A stretch of DNA of 26,305 nt, taken from NCBI GenBank assembly GCA_003427395.1, contig BFEA01000160.1, forward strand, positions 1,611,308 through 1,637,612, given 5' to 3'. A model generated the notes under the pieces. It searched no databases, had not been told where the DNA came from, and saw only the letters and a program-made list of their open reading frames with translations. Shown piece after piece: positions 9,961-19,820 of the stretch. This stretch comes from Chara braunii (lineage: Eukaryota; Streptophyta; Charophyceae; Charales; Characeae). Made by a program: the position numbers and the translations under genes. The stretch's first letter is position 1. Each line of letters begins with the position of its first letter.

Positions 9961-10510
9961 CCTGTTTGCTCCACACTCGAATTCAGCTCTCGTTGAAATT
10001 ATCTTAGGACACCTGCGTTGTCTTCCACCCACCCTGATGTGCTGCCCCAGTCAAGCTTCTCGTCTGACAATGTCTTTGCCCCTATTTTCAAGCTCGATAA
10101 ACGATTTGCTTGCCAATATCGTTGCGTGTAGACAAGTGTCGATAGGTAGGTTTTTTTCTGCCTTCTTCGCTATCCCCCACTCTCTCCTCCGTTTCTCCCC
10201 TCAAAATTCTCCTTGTCTTCTTACTCCCACTGCACCCTTTACTTTTGTCCTACTCCACTATGTTACCTCTACTCACACAATGCCAAACTTCCCAAATCAC
10301 ATTTGTTTTCTTTCTACTCCGGCTCGATGCACCTGGTGAAGATCGAAGCAAGGTGCACACAATCGAAATAGGCAATCGTGCCTCCTTCAATTGTCTCTCG
10401 CTGCACCCTTTCTTGCCCTCTCTCAATCACACACTTATGCATGCGCTACGGATTTCACAGTGCTCCACTGCTCCCCAACGTATGAATGTATCCGGCCGTT
10501 AGTGTAACAA
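9961..10510. other. Pyrimidine-rich unassigned stretch
   Basis: The plus strand is rich in C and T with TCTCC, CCCTC and CTTTC words (10160-10450). I see no ORF, RNA gene or terminal repeats that can be supported. Confidence 0.4.
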
Positions 10511-10599
10511 GATTCACTCAAAGTTTAAAGAAAATCTTATCCCCGAGATAGAGAGTGCGGCCATTCGAGGAGGATCGTGGGCAACACCAAAGAGAGCAG

Positions 10600-11690
10600 C
10601 GGTTACAAATGACCAACTTGAACTTGAAGGATCATGGCAATGAAGGCGAGCATGGCCGCACGGGGAAGTCACAAAAGTGCTATGATGGAGGTCACTAGGA
10701 TGAAGAGCGCCATGAAAAAGGGGCGCCGGGATGCATGCGATGAAAACGAGTGCCTCGACGAAAGGTATGAAGACGAGAATTTGTGCAATGGTTGCCTCAC
10801 CATTCACCAAACGTGCAAAGTGGGAGTGGATCTACTGCTAGTTCCCTATTTGCAAATAAGGCCGAGGGTGAAGACATTGACTCTGTGGCGCAACGTGATC
10901 ACCATAAGCAGTACCCAGAGTGTCGAGCGACCATCACAATGGGCGCTGGGATAGGAACGTGATGTGTGGAAACTTGAGCACGACTACAAAAACGAGAACC
11001 AATATGAGCGATTTTAATGCACAATAGCGCAATTTCTTCATACACAAATGAGAATGAATCTTCCACTAGAACATGGAAAGATGCATCTCCATCTTGGGGA
11101 GCTTGACGACTATTGCCTTCATCACGGATGTGATGACGGATGTGATGAGCACCCAAGTGAAAATGACCATGATGGCCGCAACAACGATTTTAACGATCTT
11201 CATGATCAACAAGGACCTGAAAAACCGGAACGTGAACGGAGTGAGCCGGACAAGAACCACAACCGACTCGGGCACGCTACAGTTGGGACTGTCACGATCT
11301 TATGCGAACGACGGTCGTGAGGATGAGGAATATGAGTGTCGATATGAAGACCACTTGCATAAAAAGTAGTGCCAGGTAGGGGACGACCGCAGAGTAATGG
11401 AGATGAACACAGGAACGCATATGCGGAGTACCAAAAAGGAGGAGGAGGCCTACCGTAATCCCGACTGCCATTCCCCAAAACGTGCAAAACGTTATTGAAT
11501 CTCTCACTAAAGCATAGGAAGATGCACTGCCAACGTATACCGCAATTGCTTGATGGTAAGCCCAACAACATCCACGATCTTTGAGGCCCTGGCAAACATG
11601 CTCATTCTCGAACTCCTCACGACGGATTGCAACTAGTGCACGACACACCCGCCGCAAGGACCTCAATACTCCCTCTCTTTTTCTCACAAT
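10600..11690 (-). other. Low-identity ~443-bp direct repeat with hydrophobic minus-strand frames
   Basis: A motif near 11053 (TGAATCT..CACTA.A.CAT.G.AAGATGCA) recurs near 11496, so two diverged units of about 443 bp lie in tandem. Minus-strand frames in both units are hydrophobic: around 11074-11230 there is a run including IVVAAIMVIFTWVLITSVI, and around 11300-11500 there are MAVGITVGLLLLF and VVFISTLIFLILTTVV. Nearby frames read LVEDSFSFV and LVRDSITFC. A decayed tandem-repeat membrane-protein gene is possible. Low complexity of an AT/GAT-rich plus strand is the simpler alternative. Stops interrupt every frame and no family is recognised. Confidence 0.25.
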
Positions 11691-12600
11691 CTTTCACCCC
11701 GCACATCAGATTGCTGCTCGCGCTTCACCTAGCGCTTAAGGAAAAAAGTGTGCAGCAACAACCTGATGCCATCGGCCTGCTGTTCTAAATAATATCTCCC
11801 GACTACACCTACTAAGCATGTGATGTGCAACCTCAAGGCTCACGCCCCACGCGGCGTCCCGTACGCCGGACGCCGATCAGAGTAGTTAGGGGTGTGGCAG
11901 ATAAATTTTGGTCGTGGGGGTTGAGTCACCTGGACAAAATGGGGGACTCTTGCTTCAGGCCGAGGTGCCTAGTGAGGGGTTTGAACTTTCGCCGGGGGCG
12001 AAGAACGGGAGAACGGTGCCCTACGACACGACCATCATCACACAGAAGAAAATGAGAGGCGAGGGGATGAAAAAAAAGAAAAGAAGCCGGCGGGGGCCTG
12101 GTTCCATTCCCCGAGGTGCCGGGCTCGCACGGCTTTTGGGGGCGGAGGCCCCATGATCGGGTTTCAAACCTCTGTGTCTGACTCGTCAAGCCCGTGCCGG
12201 CGGCACGGCGCGAGGCTGCCCGGGATCGGGCCGGTCGAGGGAACCCAGGTTCGAAAATGGGCAGAGAGCGCGCCCACGTTGCGGGAGAGCTCGGGGAATC
12301 GGGCGGCCCCCTTTCGTACCCCAGGACTCGTCGTCGCCACGAGCACGAGTCTCCCTGGCGGCACCAATGGCAATTAAACCGAGGCCACCACGTTGCGTGT
12401 GCGGCTGACCAGGGCAACACCGTGAGGTCGGTGTAGGGCAGGATTAAGGGAGGGGAAGAAAACCGCTCAATCAGCACGAACCCGCTTCCTCCTACGTGGC
12501 ACGCCCGGGTCGGGTTGTAAAAATGGATTGTCTCTATGCGCCGCAGTATGCTCCTCACGTTCGCATCGCAGTATACGCCATCGTCATCTGTGATCGGGAA

Positions 12601-12902
12601 GGGCGGGAGCATGCTGCGACGTTCGGAGACAAAGTCCGAGCTCGGGGCACGGCCCTCGCTCCCGTCCATCGAGACAAGACCTGACTCCATCCAAAGACCG
12701 ACGAATGCCACCGAAAAGGATGCGCCCCGCTCCTGTCTCTTATACACATCTAGATGTGTATAAGAGACAGGGGCGGGAGCATGCTGCGACGTTCGGAGAC
12801 AAAGTCCGAGCTCGGGGCACGGCCCTCGCTCCCGTCCATCGAGACAAGACCTGACTCCATCCAAAGACCGACGAATGCCACCGAAAAGGATGCGCCCCGC
12901 TC
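12601..12902. repeat. Exact 132-bp duplication flanking the adapter
   Basis: 12601-12732 and 12771-12902 are identical over 132 bp, with the adapter between them. The second LTR (around 24406-24536) contains this segment once. The duplication is therefore best explained as a chimeric or untrimmed mate-pair read merged into the contig. Confidence 0.95.
12733..12770. other. Nextera mate-pair junction adapter (library artefact)
   Basis: A 38-bp perfect palindrome made of CTGTCTCTTATACACATCT followed by its exact reverse complement AGATGTGTATAAGAGACAG. These are two inverted 19-bp Tn5 mosaic ends, the circularisation junction of Illumina Nextera mate-pair libraries. Translated, it gives the notorious contaminant peptide SYTHLDVYKRQ. 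It is not biological sequence of this genome. Confidence 0.98.
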
Positions 12903-12973
12903 TCTTCCTCTGTCTCTCTCTCTCTTGCGGCATCAACCCGAACACGAGGCCGGGGATCCCCGGGTCGGTGCCA

Positions 12974-14440
12974 GGAGGTTGGCCGCTTCGTGGGGACGTG
13001 AACGACCGATTTCTCTGAAATTGTCCGTCTCACCTGGGGTGCCGACCGACGCACGATGAGAGAGAGAGAGGGGCAGCGGAAGGAGGTTGGCGCGTATCTC
13101 GCACAGCCGCACGGGTTCAAGGACAAAGGAAAGGAGGAAGGACTGGCACACTCGTGCAGGCAATCGACACTCAGTACTTCCTATCATCAGGTCCGGGGGC
13201 ACATACACACACGCCTACTCATCAGGTCTGGGGACACATACACACACGCGTACTCATAGAGCCCTCAATGAGACATTCAACATGCATAGACTTGCATACC
13301 CGATAATGCATACAACTGATTACCCTCACATTGGAACCTTGCACACATCATACGGGGACAAAGCAGCAATGGAGAAAAAACACGTTCTTAGTATATAGAA
13401 TTCTCACGACTGGCTGCTCAGGGCCCAACGCCCAATCCGTCAAAATCATGGACAACCATAGCCACAAGGCTCTGCCGTTGCCGGCGTCTGATCTCCACCA
13501 ACGCTCAGTCCCTCCGACTGCCTTACCCCAAGTCTATTGCCAACTCCGCCATTCGCCGTCACTCCACCCATCACGGGGCACGTCGAGCGCAACTTGTAAC
13601 CGAAATCAAAGAGAGTGAAGGGAAGGGGTTGCGAGAATTTATAGCGTGGAAGCGGCGGAGAGGCTGCGCGAAGCACGGGGTGTAGATGAGCAGGACAAAA
13701 AAATGGAATAGGTTCCAAAAGGGGCGAAGGAGGCGAGTCGAATGCTCTGCATGATTAGGGTGGTCATCCAAGTTGGGCGTGCTTCCCTCTACCACCACAT
13801 TGCCCTGACCATCCCAATCAGACAGCCAATCGTTCGTTGGGAAAGGAGAAGGCGGGGATCAGACCTCGCTTAGAAGTAAGACGAAGAGACATTCAGGAAG
13901 GGAATGCGCAGCAAGAAAGGAAGATGGCGCGGGGATGCAGAGCGGGAGAACGGGTTTATGCAGCGTGCAAAAATTCGAAAAACAGTCGTGCGCACAAAAA
14001 ATCTAACCGTTTCTTGACGCGGCTGCTAACCGGCCACACGAGACCCGAATTAAGTTTTCTACTCCGACCCTCTTTTCAAAAAAGAAGAAAAAGAAAGAAA
14101 AAGGAAAAGAAATGAAGCCCCATTCTTCCCTCTTATCTTGAATACATACTTCGGGGTCTTTTGTGAGATTTTCCCTTAAGGGTACGGGAAGCCACCGTAC
14201 GGATCCTGGCTTATCACATCTTTGATGCTCAGGGGGTTCCAAAAAATTAGCAGTCTACTGACTGCTGTATGGGCATCCTAATTACTCCGAGGATACGGGC
14301 GGCCACTTCTTCGTCAACTGGCCCGATCGGTACATGACTGGACTTCAAATATATATGTTTTTTTTTTGTTTTTTTTTTAATACACAGTGCGTTTTGCTGC
14401 GCAACCTTTCTAATTAAGAAAAGAAGAAGAAGAAGATGAC
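12974..14440 (-). other. 3' non-coding part of the retrotransposon
   Basis: Between the post-integrase ORF and the 3' LTR I see no supported gene. It holds GA-rich tracts (near 13057-13072 and 14070-14112), A/T homopolymers (14351-14380), a GAA-rich stretch (14418-14462) and a 35-bp tandem duplication. A polypurine tract directly upstream of the LTR is not evident. Confidence 0.5.
13186..13255. repeat. 35-bp tandem duplication
   Basis: ATCAGGTC-GGGG--ACATACACACACGC-TACTC occurs twice back to back (13186-13220 and 13221-13255) with three differences. The CA-rich part suggests slippage. Confidence 0.9.
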
Positions 14441-14449
14441 GACGAAGAA

Positions 14450-16776
14450 GAAGCTTAGAAGAAATGGTCGATGTCGGGATTAAGAGGGTGAGGAAAAGGA
14501 GGAAGAAAAGCTGCCAGCGCAGCCGGAGTCATCGGCGCCTCCACTTCGTTGAAGTGGTGTTCGACGACGGAGGGGTAAAGAAAGGCCCTCAGTACGTGGG
14601 ACAGGATACGTGGTGCCAGATCCGCAATGGCCCGTACGACCCGTCGCCGGACTTGCCGCACGATGCGATATCCAGGACCCGTCATCACCAGATGGGTCTC
14701 AATATACGGCCTTCGCTCCCTCTTGACTCTTGAGCACCGTGATGACAAGGAAATGGTACATTACGTTCGCCCGTTGGCCAGCCTCGTAAATGAGCATCCC
14801 TGCTAGCCGGGCCGCTATGCATCCTTCAAATGGCGGCTCCAAATATGGCTCTCATGCAAGATCAGGACGCGGGGCCCCCTCGATCACTTCGAGTTTTTTT
14901 TTTCTTTTTTTGAGAATAACAGAACCTCTTTGTTCTGGCTCCTACCATTCTGGGGAGCAACAGTCCGGTTCCTATTCCCCCGGCAAGTCAAGCTCCACCA
15001 TGAATTCGACATCCGTCGAGTGGACCGTCCGGCTCAGAGGAACTACTAAGGTCAATGACCAGGGCACTCTGGGGTGGATGGCGGGAGCGGAAAGGTCCTG
15101 TGAGGATGGGGGGTCTGGGTGCGGGATATGGTACTCCTCCCACTCCTCCTCCTACTGGTGCTGACGGGCCGTCTCTATCAAGATTGAGATCTGGAAGGAG
15201 TGGCAACGGTGGTGCCGGCTCCGGATCGTGCCTGCGTATCTTGAATCTGTCGGTCCAGGCTCTCTCTCCCGGTGGAGGTCCCTCGATCGGGGTCACCTTG
15301 CTCTCTGGAACGGGATCGGGCTTCCGCGCCGGCTTGAGTTGGACCACTTCTTCCTCGAGTCCTACTCAGCTTCCTTGCGCCTCCGGTGATGGCTGGCGAC
15401 GTCTCTTTTTGGGCGTCTTCATGGGGGTCTTCGGGGCTATCAGCTTGGGATAGGATGAGGAAGGCCACAATGGTTTCCCGCCAGCGACGTTTACCACCTT
15501 TTCTCCCCTCCGTGTGATATATATTCCGATATAACCACCGCATGGTATGATCGCCGCGGAGCTGATGCTGTCCGCAATCGGAGTTGGAGGTCTTCTTCCT
15601 CACTGGCGATCACTTGCGCAATGGATAGTAGCTCACTGACAATATGGATGAGATCCAACAATCCCGGCCTGCTCGTTCCGATCTCCCCAAAAGGGTACAA
15701 TGCCACCGTACCCTCCTTCTTCTCCGGCTTGGGTCGCGAAATGACATAAAAAGGTCAAAGCACCCTACGAGGACGTAGCATGTACAATTTTTTGGAAAAA
15801 CTTGTCACAGTGATCTCTTTTCATAACTACCCTGTCAAAATAGTACACGCGCAGGTTCTCAGTGATATTGTGATCGTAGTATGCCACATAAGACCGGAAT
15901 ATGCCCAGTACCACTGATTGATACAACGCCCGATGCAACTCCCACGCGTCTTCGTCAAGGCAAGGCAACGACTCCACGTCAATTAGCTGCACCAGGTACT
16001 CGGAGAAGTTGCGCATGGGGTAGGGGATCTTTGTGAGTTGGTAAGGGAGGGTGGTGCAAGAAAAGAAGGGAGGCATTTAGTATGAGGGAGGGGGGATAGC
16101 TTGGATGTTGAGAGGGTCAGCGGGGGAGAGGAGCGTGGGTAGCTGAGGCACTAGTGCCAGCGGGCCGTCCTGTGCTCGTCGCAACAGCGTATGGTAGGTC
16201 GTGAAGCGATGGCCCCAGCCCTGCACACGCGCCACCGACCTCGCCACTTGCACCGCGTAATCCCGCAGAAAAGTCCACACCGGTTCTGGCAACTTCTTAG
16301 TGTCGATCGTCCAGAGGCGTCAAATCACCAATGAATGTGTCGATGCTTTGCACAAAATTGGCGGTCACCCGAAGCGTGTCGAACTCGATGAACACGCTGG
16401 TAGTATCCCGACCAGGTAGCTGCGTTACGTCCACGAATACCCCTGCGTGTGTCACCCGTTCACTCAAGGTGTCGAGGTTTGCGATGCTAGGCCCAGACAC
16501 GTTCACCTACTGGACGCCGTATCGCAACTGTCGATCATCATTGAATCGATGCCGCAGTAGGTGATCCGCGATCGACGCTTGGAAGTGTTCGACCGACTTA
16601 TTCCCCTGCTGGCGATGCCTCATCCTGCGCGATAAAGTCCTCAACCTCAAGCGACGAAATGGATTGGAGGGAGGAAGAATAAGCAGGGGAGGACGAGGAG
16701 GAAGAGGGAGAAGGCCTGGACGGGGCCGGAGCCCGCTCACGATCCAACGATGGCTGGAATAGACGGAGGGCAGCAA
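14450..16776 (-). pseudogene. Long unidentified ORF downstream of integrase
   Basis: Protein-like reading runs from integrase towards the 3' LTR for roughly 700 codons, broken by decay. 16776-16507 and 16506-16297 are one frame split by a single stop. 16292-16077 and 16076-15765 are one frame split by a stop at 16077. A one-base shift near 15790 continues into an ordered stretch to 15494 that includes YPFGEIGTSRPGLLDLIHIV. Then follow a Pro/Arg-rich, probably disordered stretch (15347-14988) with VIDLSSSSEPDG at 15024-15059, and a helical-looking segment (14880-14700) with one TGA at 14852-14854. No chromodomain, envelope-like membrane segment or catalytic motif is visible. It may be an accessory ORF of this lineage or captured host sequence. 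Confidence 0.55.
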
Positions 16777-16777
16777 C

Positions 16778-17683
16778 CTAGCGAGTCAGCGGCCTAGCTT
16801 GCGTGCTGTGCCGGGGGACCAGCCTCACGGAGTACGAAATCCTAATGTCGCCCCTTACGAGGTGTCGCTCTACCTCCTCTTGGAATTCAGACCCGTTATC
16901 CATATGTACCTCTTCTACATCCAAGTGCATGCATAAAAAGCGATTAATATACCAGGCCACTTCTTGCGAGTTCCGACTAGTCATAGGATAGGCCTCGATC
17001 CACTTGGAAAAATGATCGACGGCCACTAGAAGGACATTGAGCCCACCCTGATCGACTGGGCATCTCGGTACGTTGATATCCATCGTATCGATGCTAACTC
17101 GTTGGAAGGGGCGTTCTACCCTTGTCGGTACCATCGTTCCAGGCATTTGTATCGGTGCCTTATTCGCCGCACAGGTCGGCCAATTCTAGACGATGTATCT
17201 GACATCCTCCTGAATTCCCGACCAATACCATCCGTTTTTCTCTATAGCTTTTTCCGTGTACTTAACCGCGAAATGGACCGCATCCTTTTTGTGGGCAGCA
17301 CGTGCCCAATCAAACCTAGCGAGAGGGTGTGGAACCGTCAGCCAACTAGACCCGCTATCCTCATTGTCTTTTCGTTTTTGCAAGGCCGACTCTTGCCATC
17401 AATAATCGTGAGCCCGTTCCGTGACTCGCCGACGTTCCGCCTTGGTAAGCTCTGCCAGCGAGTCCCCTTTGAGTGTCCTCAACAGGAGGAGATCCGTCCA
17501 GACCTCTACTCTACGGATGCTTGGCAAAAATCCGTCCTCCGTCCTAGCCTCTCTGTATCATTTCTCCGTAGGTACTTGGTCTGTTTGGCAGTAAGGACAG
17601 TCCCACTTCTTCTCATTCCGGTACCTAATGCAACATCCTTAAGACCAAGTCAAGCAACATTGGCTACATTGTACCCACAAGAT
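16778..17683 (-). pseudogene. Integrase with upstream PHD-like zinc segment (Ty3/gypsy pol)
   Basis: One frame runs from about 17680 to 16778 and is broken only by stops at 17639-17641 (TAA), 17558-17560 (TGA), 17399-17401 (TGA) and 17186-17188 (TAG). The first part (17588-17677) reads WVQCSQC...WDCPYC, the second half of a PHD-type zinc finger. Next comes the His-His-Cys-Cys zinc-binding region (AAHKKDAVHF...WYWSGIQEDVRYIV); its first Cys is lost near the TAG. The catalytic core follows at 17146: Asp20 in RVSIDTMD, VDHFSKWIEAYPM, and Asp83 in HMDNGSEF. The third acid, expected in GL-ER after PRHSTQA, is absent. Integrase joins element cDNA to the chromosome; this copy cannot. Confidence 0.88.
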
Positions 17684-17841
17684 AAAACTAGGTCCTTCGG
17701 GGTGTAAATCTCCCCGGTCCAGTATCATAGGCAAGGTGCAAAAAAAGCAGGAATGCAGAGACAGGCTAGAGGGAGAGTAAGGGGTAGACGAGTGGGTCGG
17801 AGAGCCGGGTCCTGGGGGAAGATGAAGGGGTAGCCATTGCT

Positions 17842-18430
17842 TCAGGGGGGGTCGCCATCTCGCGTTTTGGTGCTTCCCTCTCGAATGACGTGTACATCTC
17901 CATAGCGAGGCTCCGTCGGGGGCGAAGCTTCCTTCCACGGAATGAGCCGCTCTTTCGGTGGGCACTTCTCTGGTGGCTGGAGGCGGGTCAGTTCGTCCGC
18001 GTTCCCGTGTTGTTTGGTTGCGTGGTGGCGGATGTCGAAATCGTAGTCTTGCAGCTGCACCACCCACCTTCCCAAGGTTCCTATATAATCCGTATTTTTT
18101 CGTAATGACAACATCGGCTGATGATTCGTCACGAGAACGAACTTATGGCCATGGAGGCACGGTCGGAAATGCTGGATTCCCCACACCACTGCCAAGCACT
18201 CACCCTTGCAAACTTCGTAATTCGATTGCACCTGGCTCAATATCTTCAATGCGTACTCGATGACATGCTTCTTCCCGTCTGCTCCCTGCTGAGTCAGCAC
18301 CGTCGATATTGCCTGCGGCTGCCAATCGATGTGCAGAGCAAACGGTTTTGTCGGATCTGGTCGCGCCAGGATAGACGTCGTGGTCAGGGTCTTTTTTAGC
18401 GCCCGAAAAACCGCCTCGCACTCCGGCGTT
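17842..18430 (-). pseudogene. RNase H domain of Ty3/gypsy pol
   Basis: The frame opens at about 18430 with ECEAVFRALKKTL and LARPDPTKPFALHIDW, the start of the Ty3-type RNase H, which degrades RNA in the RNA-DNA hybrid. It continues through HVIEYALKILSQVQSNYEV, GECLAVVWGIQHFRP, VLVTNHQPMLSLRKNTDYI and GNADELTRL. The first Asp (DW), the Glu (GE) and the last Asp (ADELTR) are present. The third acid of the usual T-D-H is Asn (AAT at 18124-18126), so activity is doubtful. A TGA precedes the domain, and the RT catalytic core that should join it is missing. Downstream it runs into a Pro/Lys-rich linker towards the PHD-like segment. Confidence 0.92.
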
Positions 18431-18462
18431 CAGATCAACTGTTCTCTATGTAACACCAGCAG

Positions 18463-18516
18463 CCGCGGTCCGTGGTCGTGAGCGCAAGGCCGCGGTCATG
18501 ACCACGACGACCGCGG
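18463..18516. repeat. GC-rich hairpin at the edge of the RT replacement block
   Basis: CCGCGGTCCGTGGTCGTGA (18463-18481) is complementary, with one mismatch and a 2-base bulge, to TCATGACCACGACGACCGCGG (18496-18516), around a 14-nt loop. Confidence 0.7.
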
Positions 18517-18687
18517 AATGCCGTGACCCACAGCGGTCGAGGGGAGAGGGGGGTGGGGGTCGGGGTTGCGGATTGGGGTTCCGGAATCGCGATGCCACCC
18601 TCTTGAAAAAAAAAAGAATTTTTTTTTTTCTCGGGGGGGTCGTTTTTCGTGTGGAAAAAAATAAACAAAAAATAGAAAAAATATATA

Positions 18688-18690
<3 letters not shown>

Positions 18691-18750
<60 letters not shown>

Positions 18751-18765
18751 CAGTTGATTGATTGG

Positions 18766-18800
<35 letters not shown>

Positions 18801-18801
18801 G

Positions 18802-18872
<71 letters not shown>

Positions 18873-18940
18873 ATTGATTGATCAACTGATTGATTGATTG
18901 ATTGATTGATTGATTAATTGATTGATTGATTGATTGATTG
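18691..18940. repeat. (TTGA)n tetranucleotide array, 250 bp
   Basis: Nearly pure TGAT repeats with scattered TTGG, TCAG and TTAA variants. On the minus strand they translate as a spurious Ile-Asn-Gln-Ser repeat. Confidence 0.95.
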
Positions 18941-19049
18941 GTGGGGGAGGTCTTCCAACCCTCCCCCGGCACACATACATACACATACAACCGCCCGCGC
19001 ATACACACACACACAAGAGAAGGTTAAAAACAATCGTTTTTTTCATCAC

Positions 19050-19440
19050 CACTTCAGGACACTCTTTACCATTTCAGGATGCAGCCTGCCTAAACAGGTG
19101 GTTTTCAGGGTCTTCGGACCTTTCACCACTTCAGGACCATTCAGGTCTGAAAATCCTGAATGGTCCTGAAGTGGTGAAAGTTCCGAAAACCCTGAAAACC
19201 ACTTGTTTAGGCAGACTGCATCCTCAAGTGGTGAAGGGTGATTTTCATGGTCTTCGGATCTTTCACCACTTCAAGACCATTCAGGATTTTCGGGCTGCCA
19301 AAAACTCTCACTTGACCACTTCAAGACATCCTTCACCACTTCAGGATGCAGCCTGCCTAAACATGTGGTTTTCAGGGTTTTCGAAGCTTTCACCACTTCA
19401 GGACCATTGAGGATTTTCAGACTGCCAAAAACTCTCACTT
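19050..19440. repeat. Foldback and repeat cluster built on CACCACTTCAGGA
   Basis: Arms at 19069-19145 and 19155-19231 are reverse complements over about 77 bp with few mismatches, around a 9-nt loop, and weaker pairing extends to about 19058 and 19242. Further direct copies follow: 19236-19310 and 19333-19435 repeat TTTCACCACTTCA-GACCATT-AGGATTTTC and CTGCCAAAAACTCTCACTT. The CCACTTCA-GA word occurs about nine times in both orientations. There is no ORF. It lies inside the RT replacement block. Confidence 0.85.
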
Positions 19441-19485
19441 CAAAATTTTCATTCCTAAATTTTCAGCTACCCGATAACCGATGTG

Positions 19486-19625
19486 ACAAACACACACACC
19501 CGCCCTGCGCGCACACACACACACACACCCGCGCGCATGCAGACACACACACACACACACACACCCGCACATTTACTCGGATAATGAATGTACATATATA
19601 TATATATATGTATATATATAATTGA
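19486..19625. repeat. (CA)n and (AT)n microsatellites
   Basis: CA runs with CCCGC and GCGCGC interruptions (19489-19570) are followed by TATATA runs (19592-19620). Confidence 0.9.
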
Positions 19626-19775
19626 ATACAAGTTTTTGATTTTAATTTTAATTTTAAATTTATTTTTTTCCAGAGAAGATTTTAAAAAAATAGGTATAAT
19701 GACCAAGTTGTTAAAAAAGAATAATAAAAAAAAAATAATAATAAATAAAAACTAAAAATAATATTAAAAAAGTAT

Positions 19776-19779
19776 AAAA

Positions 19780-19818
<39 letters not shown>

Positions 19819-19820
19819 AT
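19776..19820. repeat. (AAAT)n microsatellite
   Basis: About eleven consecutive AAAT units within a wider A/T-rich tract (19625-19820). Confidence 0.95.

Larger units (their letters stand above)
11839..12973 (-). repeat. 3' LTR of the Ty3/gypsy element (carries assembly artefact)
   Basis: This stretch matches 23271-24605 along its length at about 90% by eye, starting at CTCACGCCCC and ending near GGGGATCCC-GG-GTCGG. Removing 12733-12902 (adapter plus duplicated flank) gives ~965 bp, the same as the other LTR without its MITE. It preserves the empty site of that MITE (CCCCAGGACT near 12320). On the minus strand it begins TGGCACCGAC. The 339-codon frame across it is spurious. Confidence 0.85.

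Noticed and set aside
11926-12945. 339-codon minus-strand ORF
   Set aside because: It reads through the LTR, the duplicated flank and the Nextera adapter (SYTHLDVYKRQ), so it is an artefact of the assembly.
17102-17707. 201-codon plus-strand ORF
   Set aside because: It is the antisense shadow of the integrase region, which shows clear protein motifs on the minus strand.
18496-19014. 172-codon Ile-Asn-Gln-Ser repeat protein
   Set aside because: It is translation of the (TTGA)n microsatellite, with no domain and no flanking coding signal.
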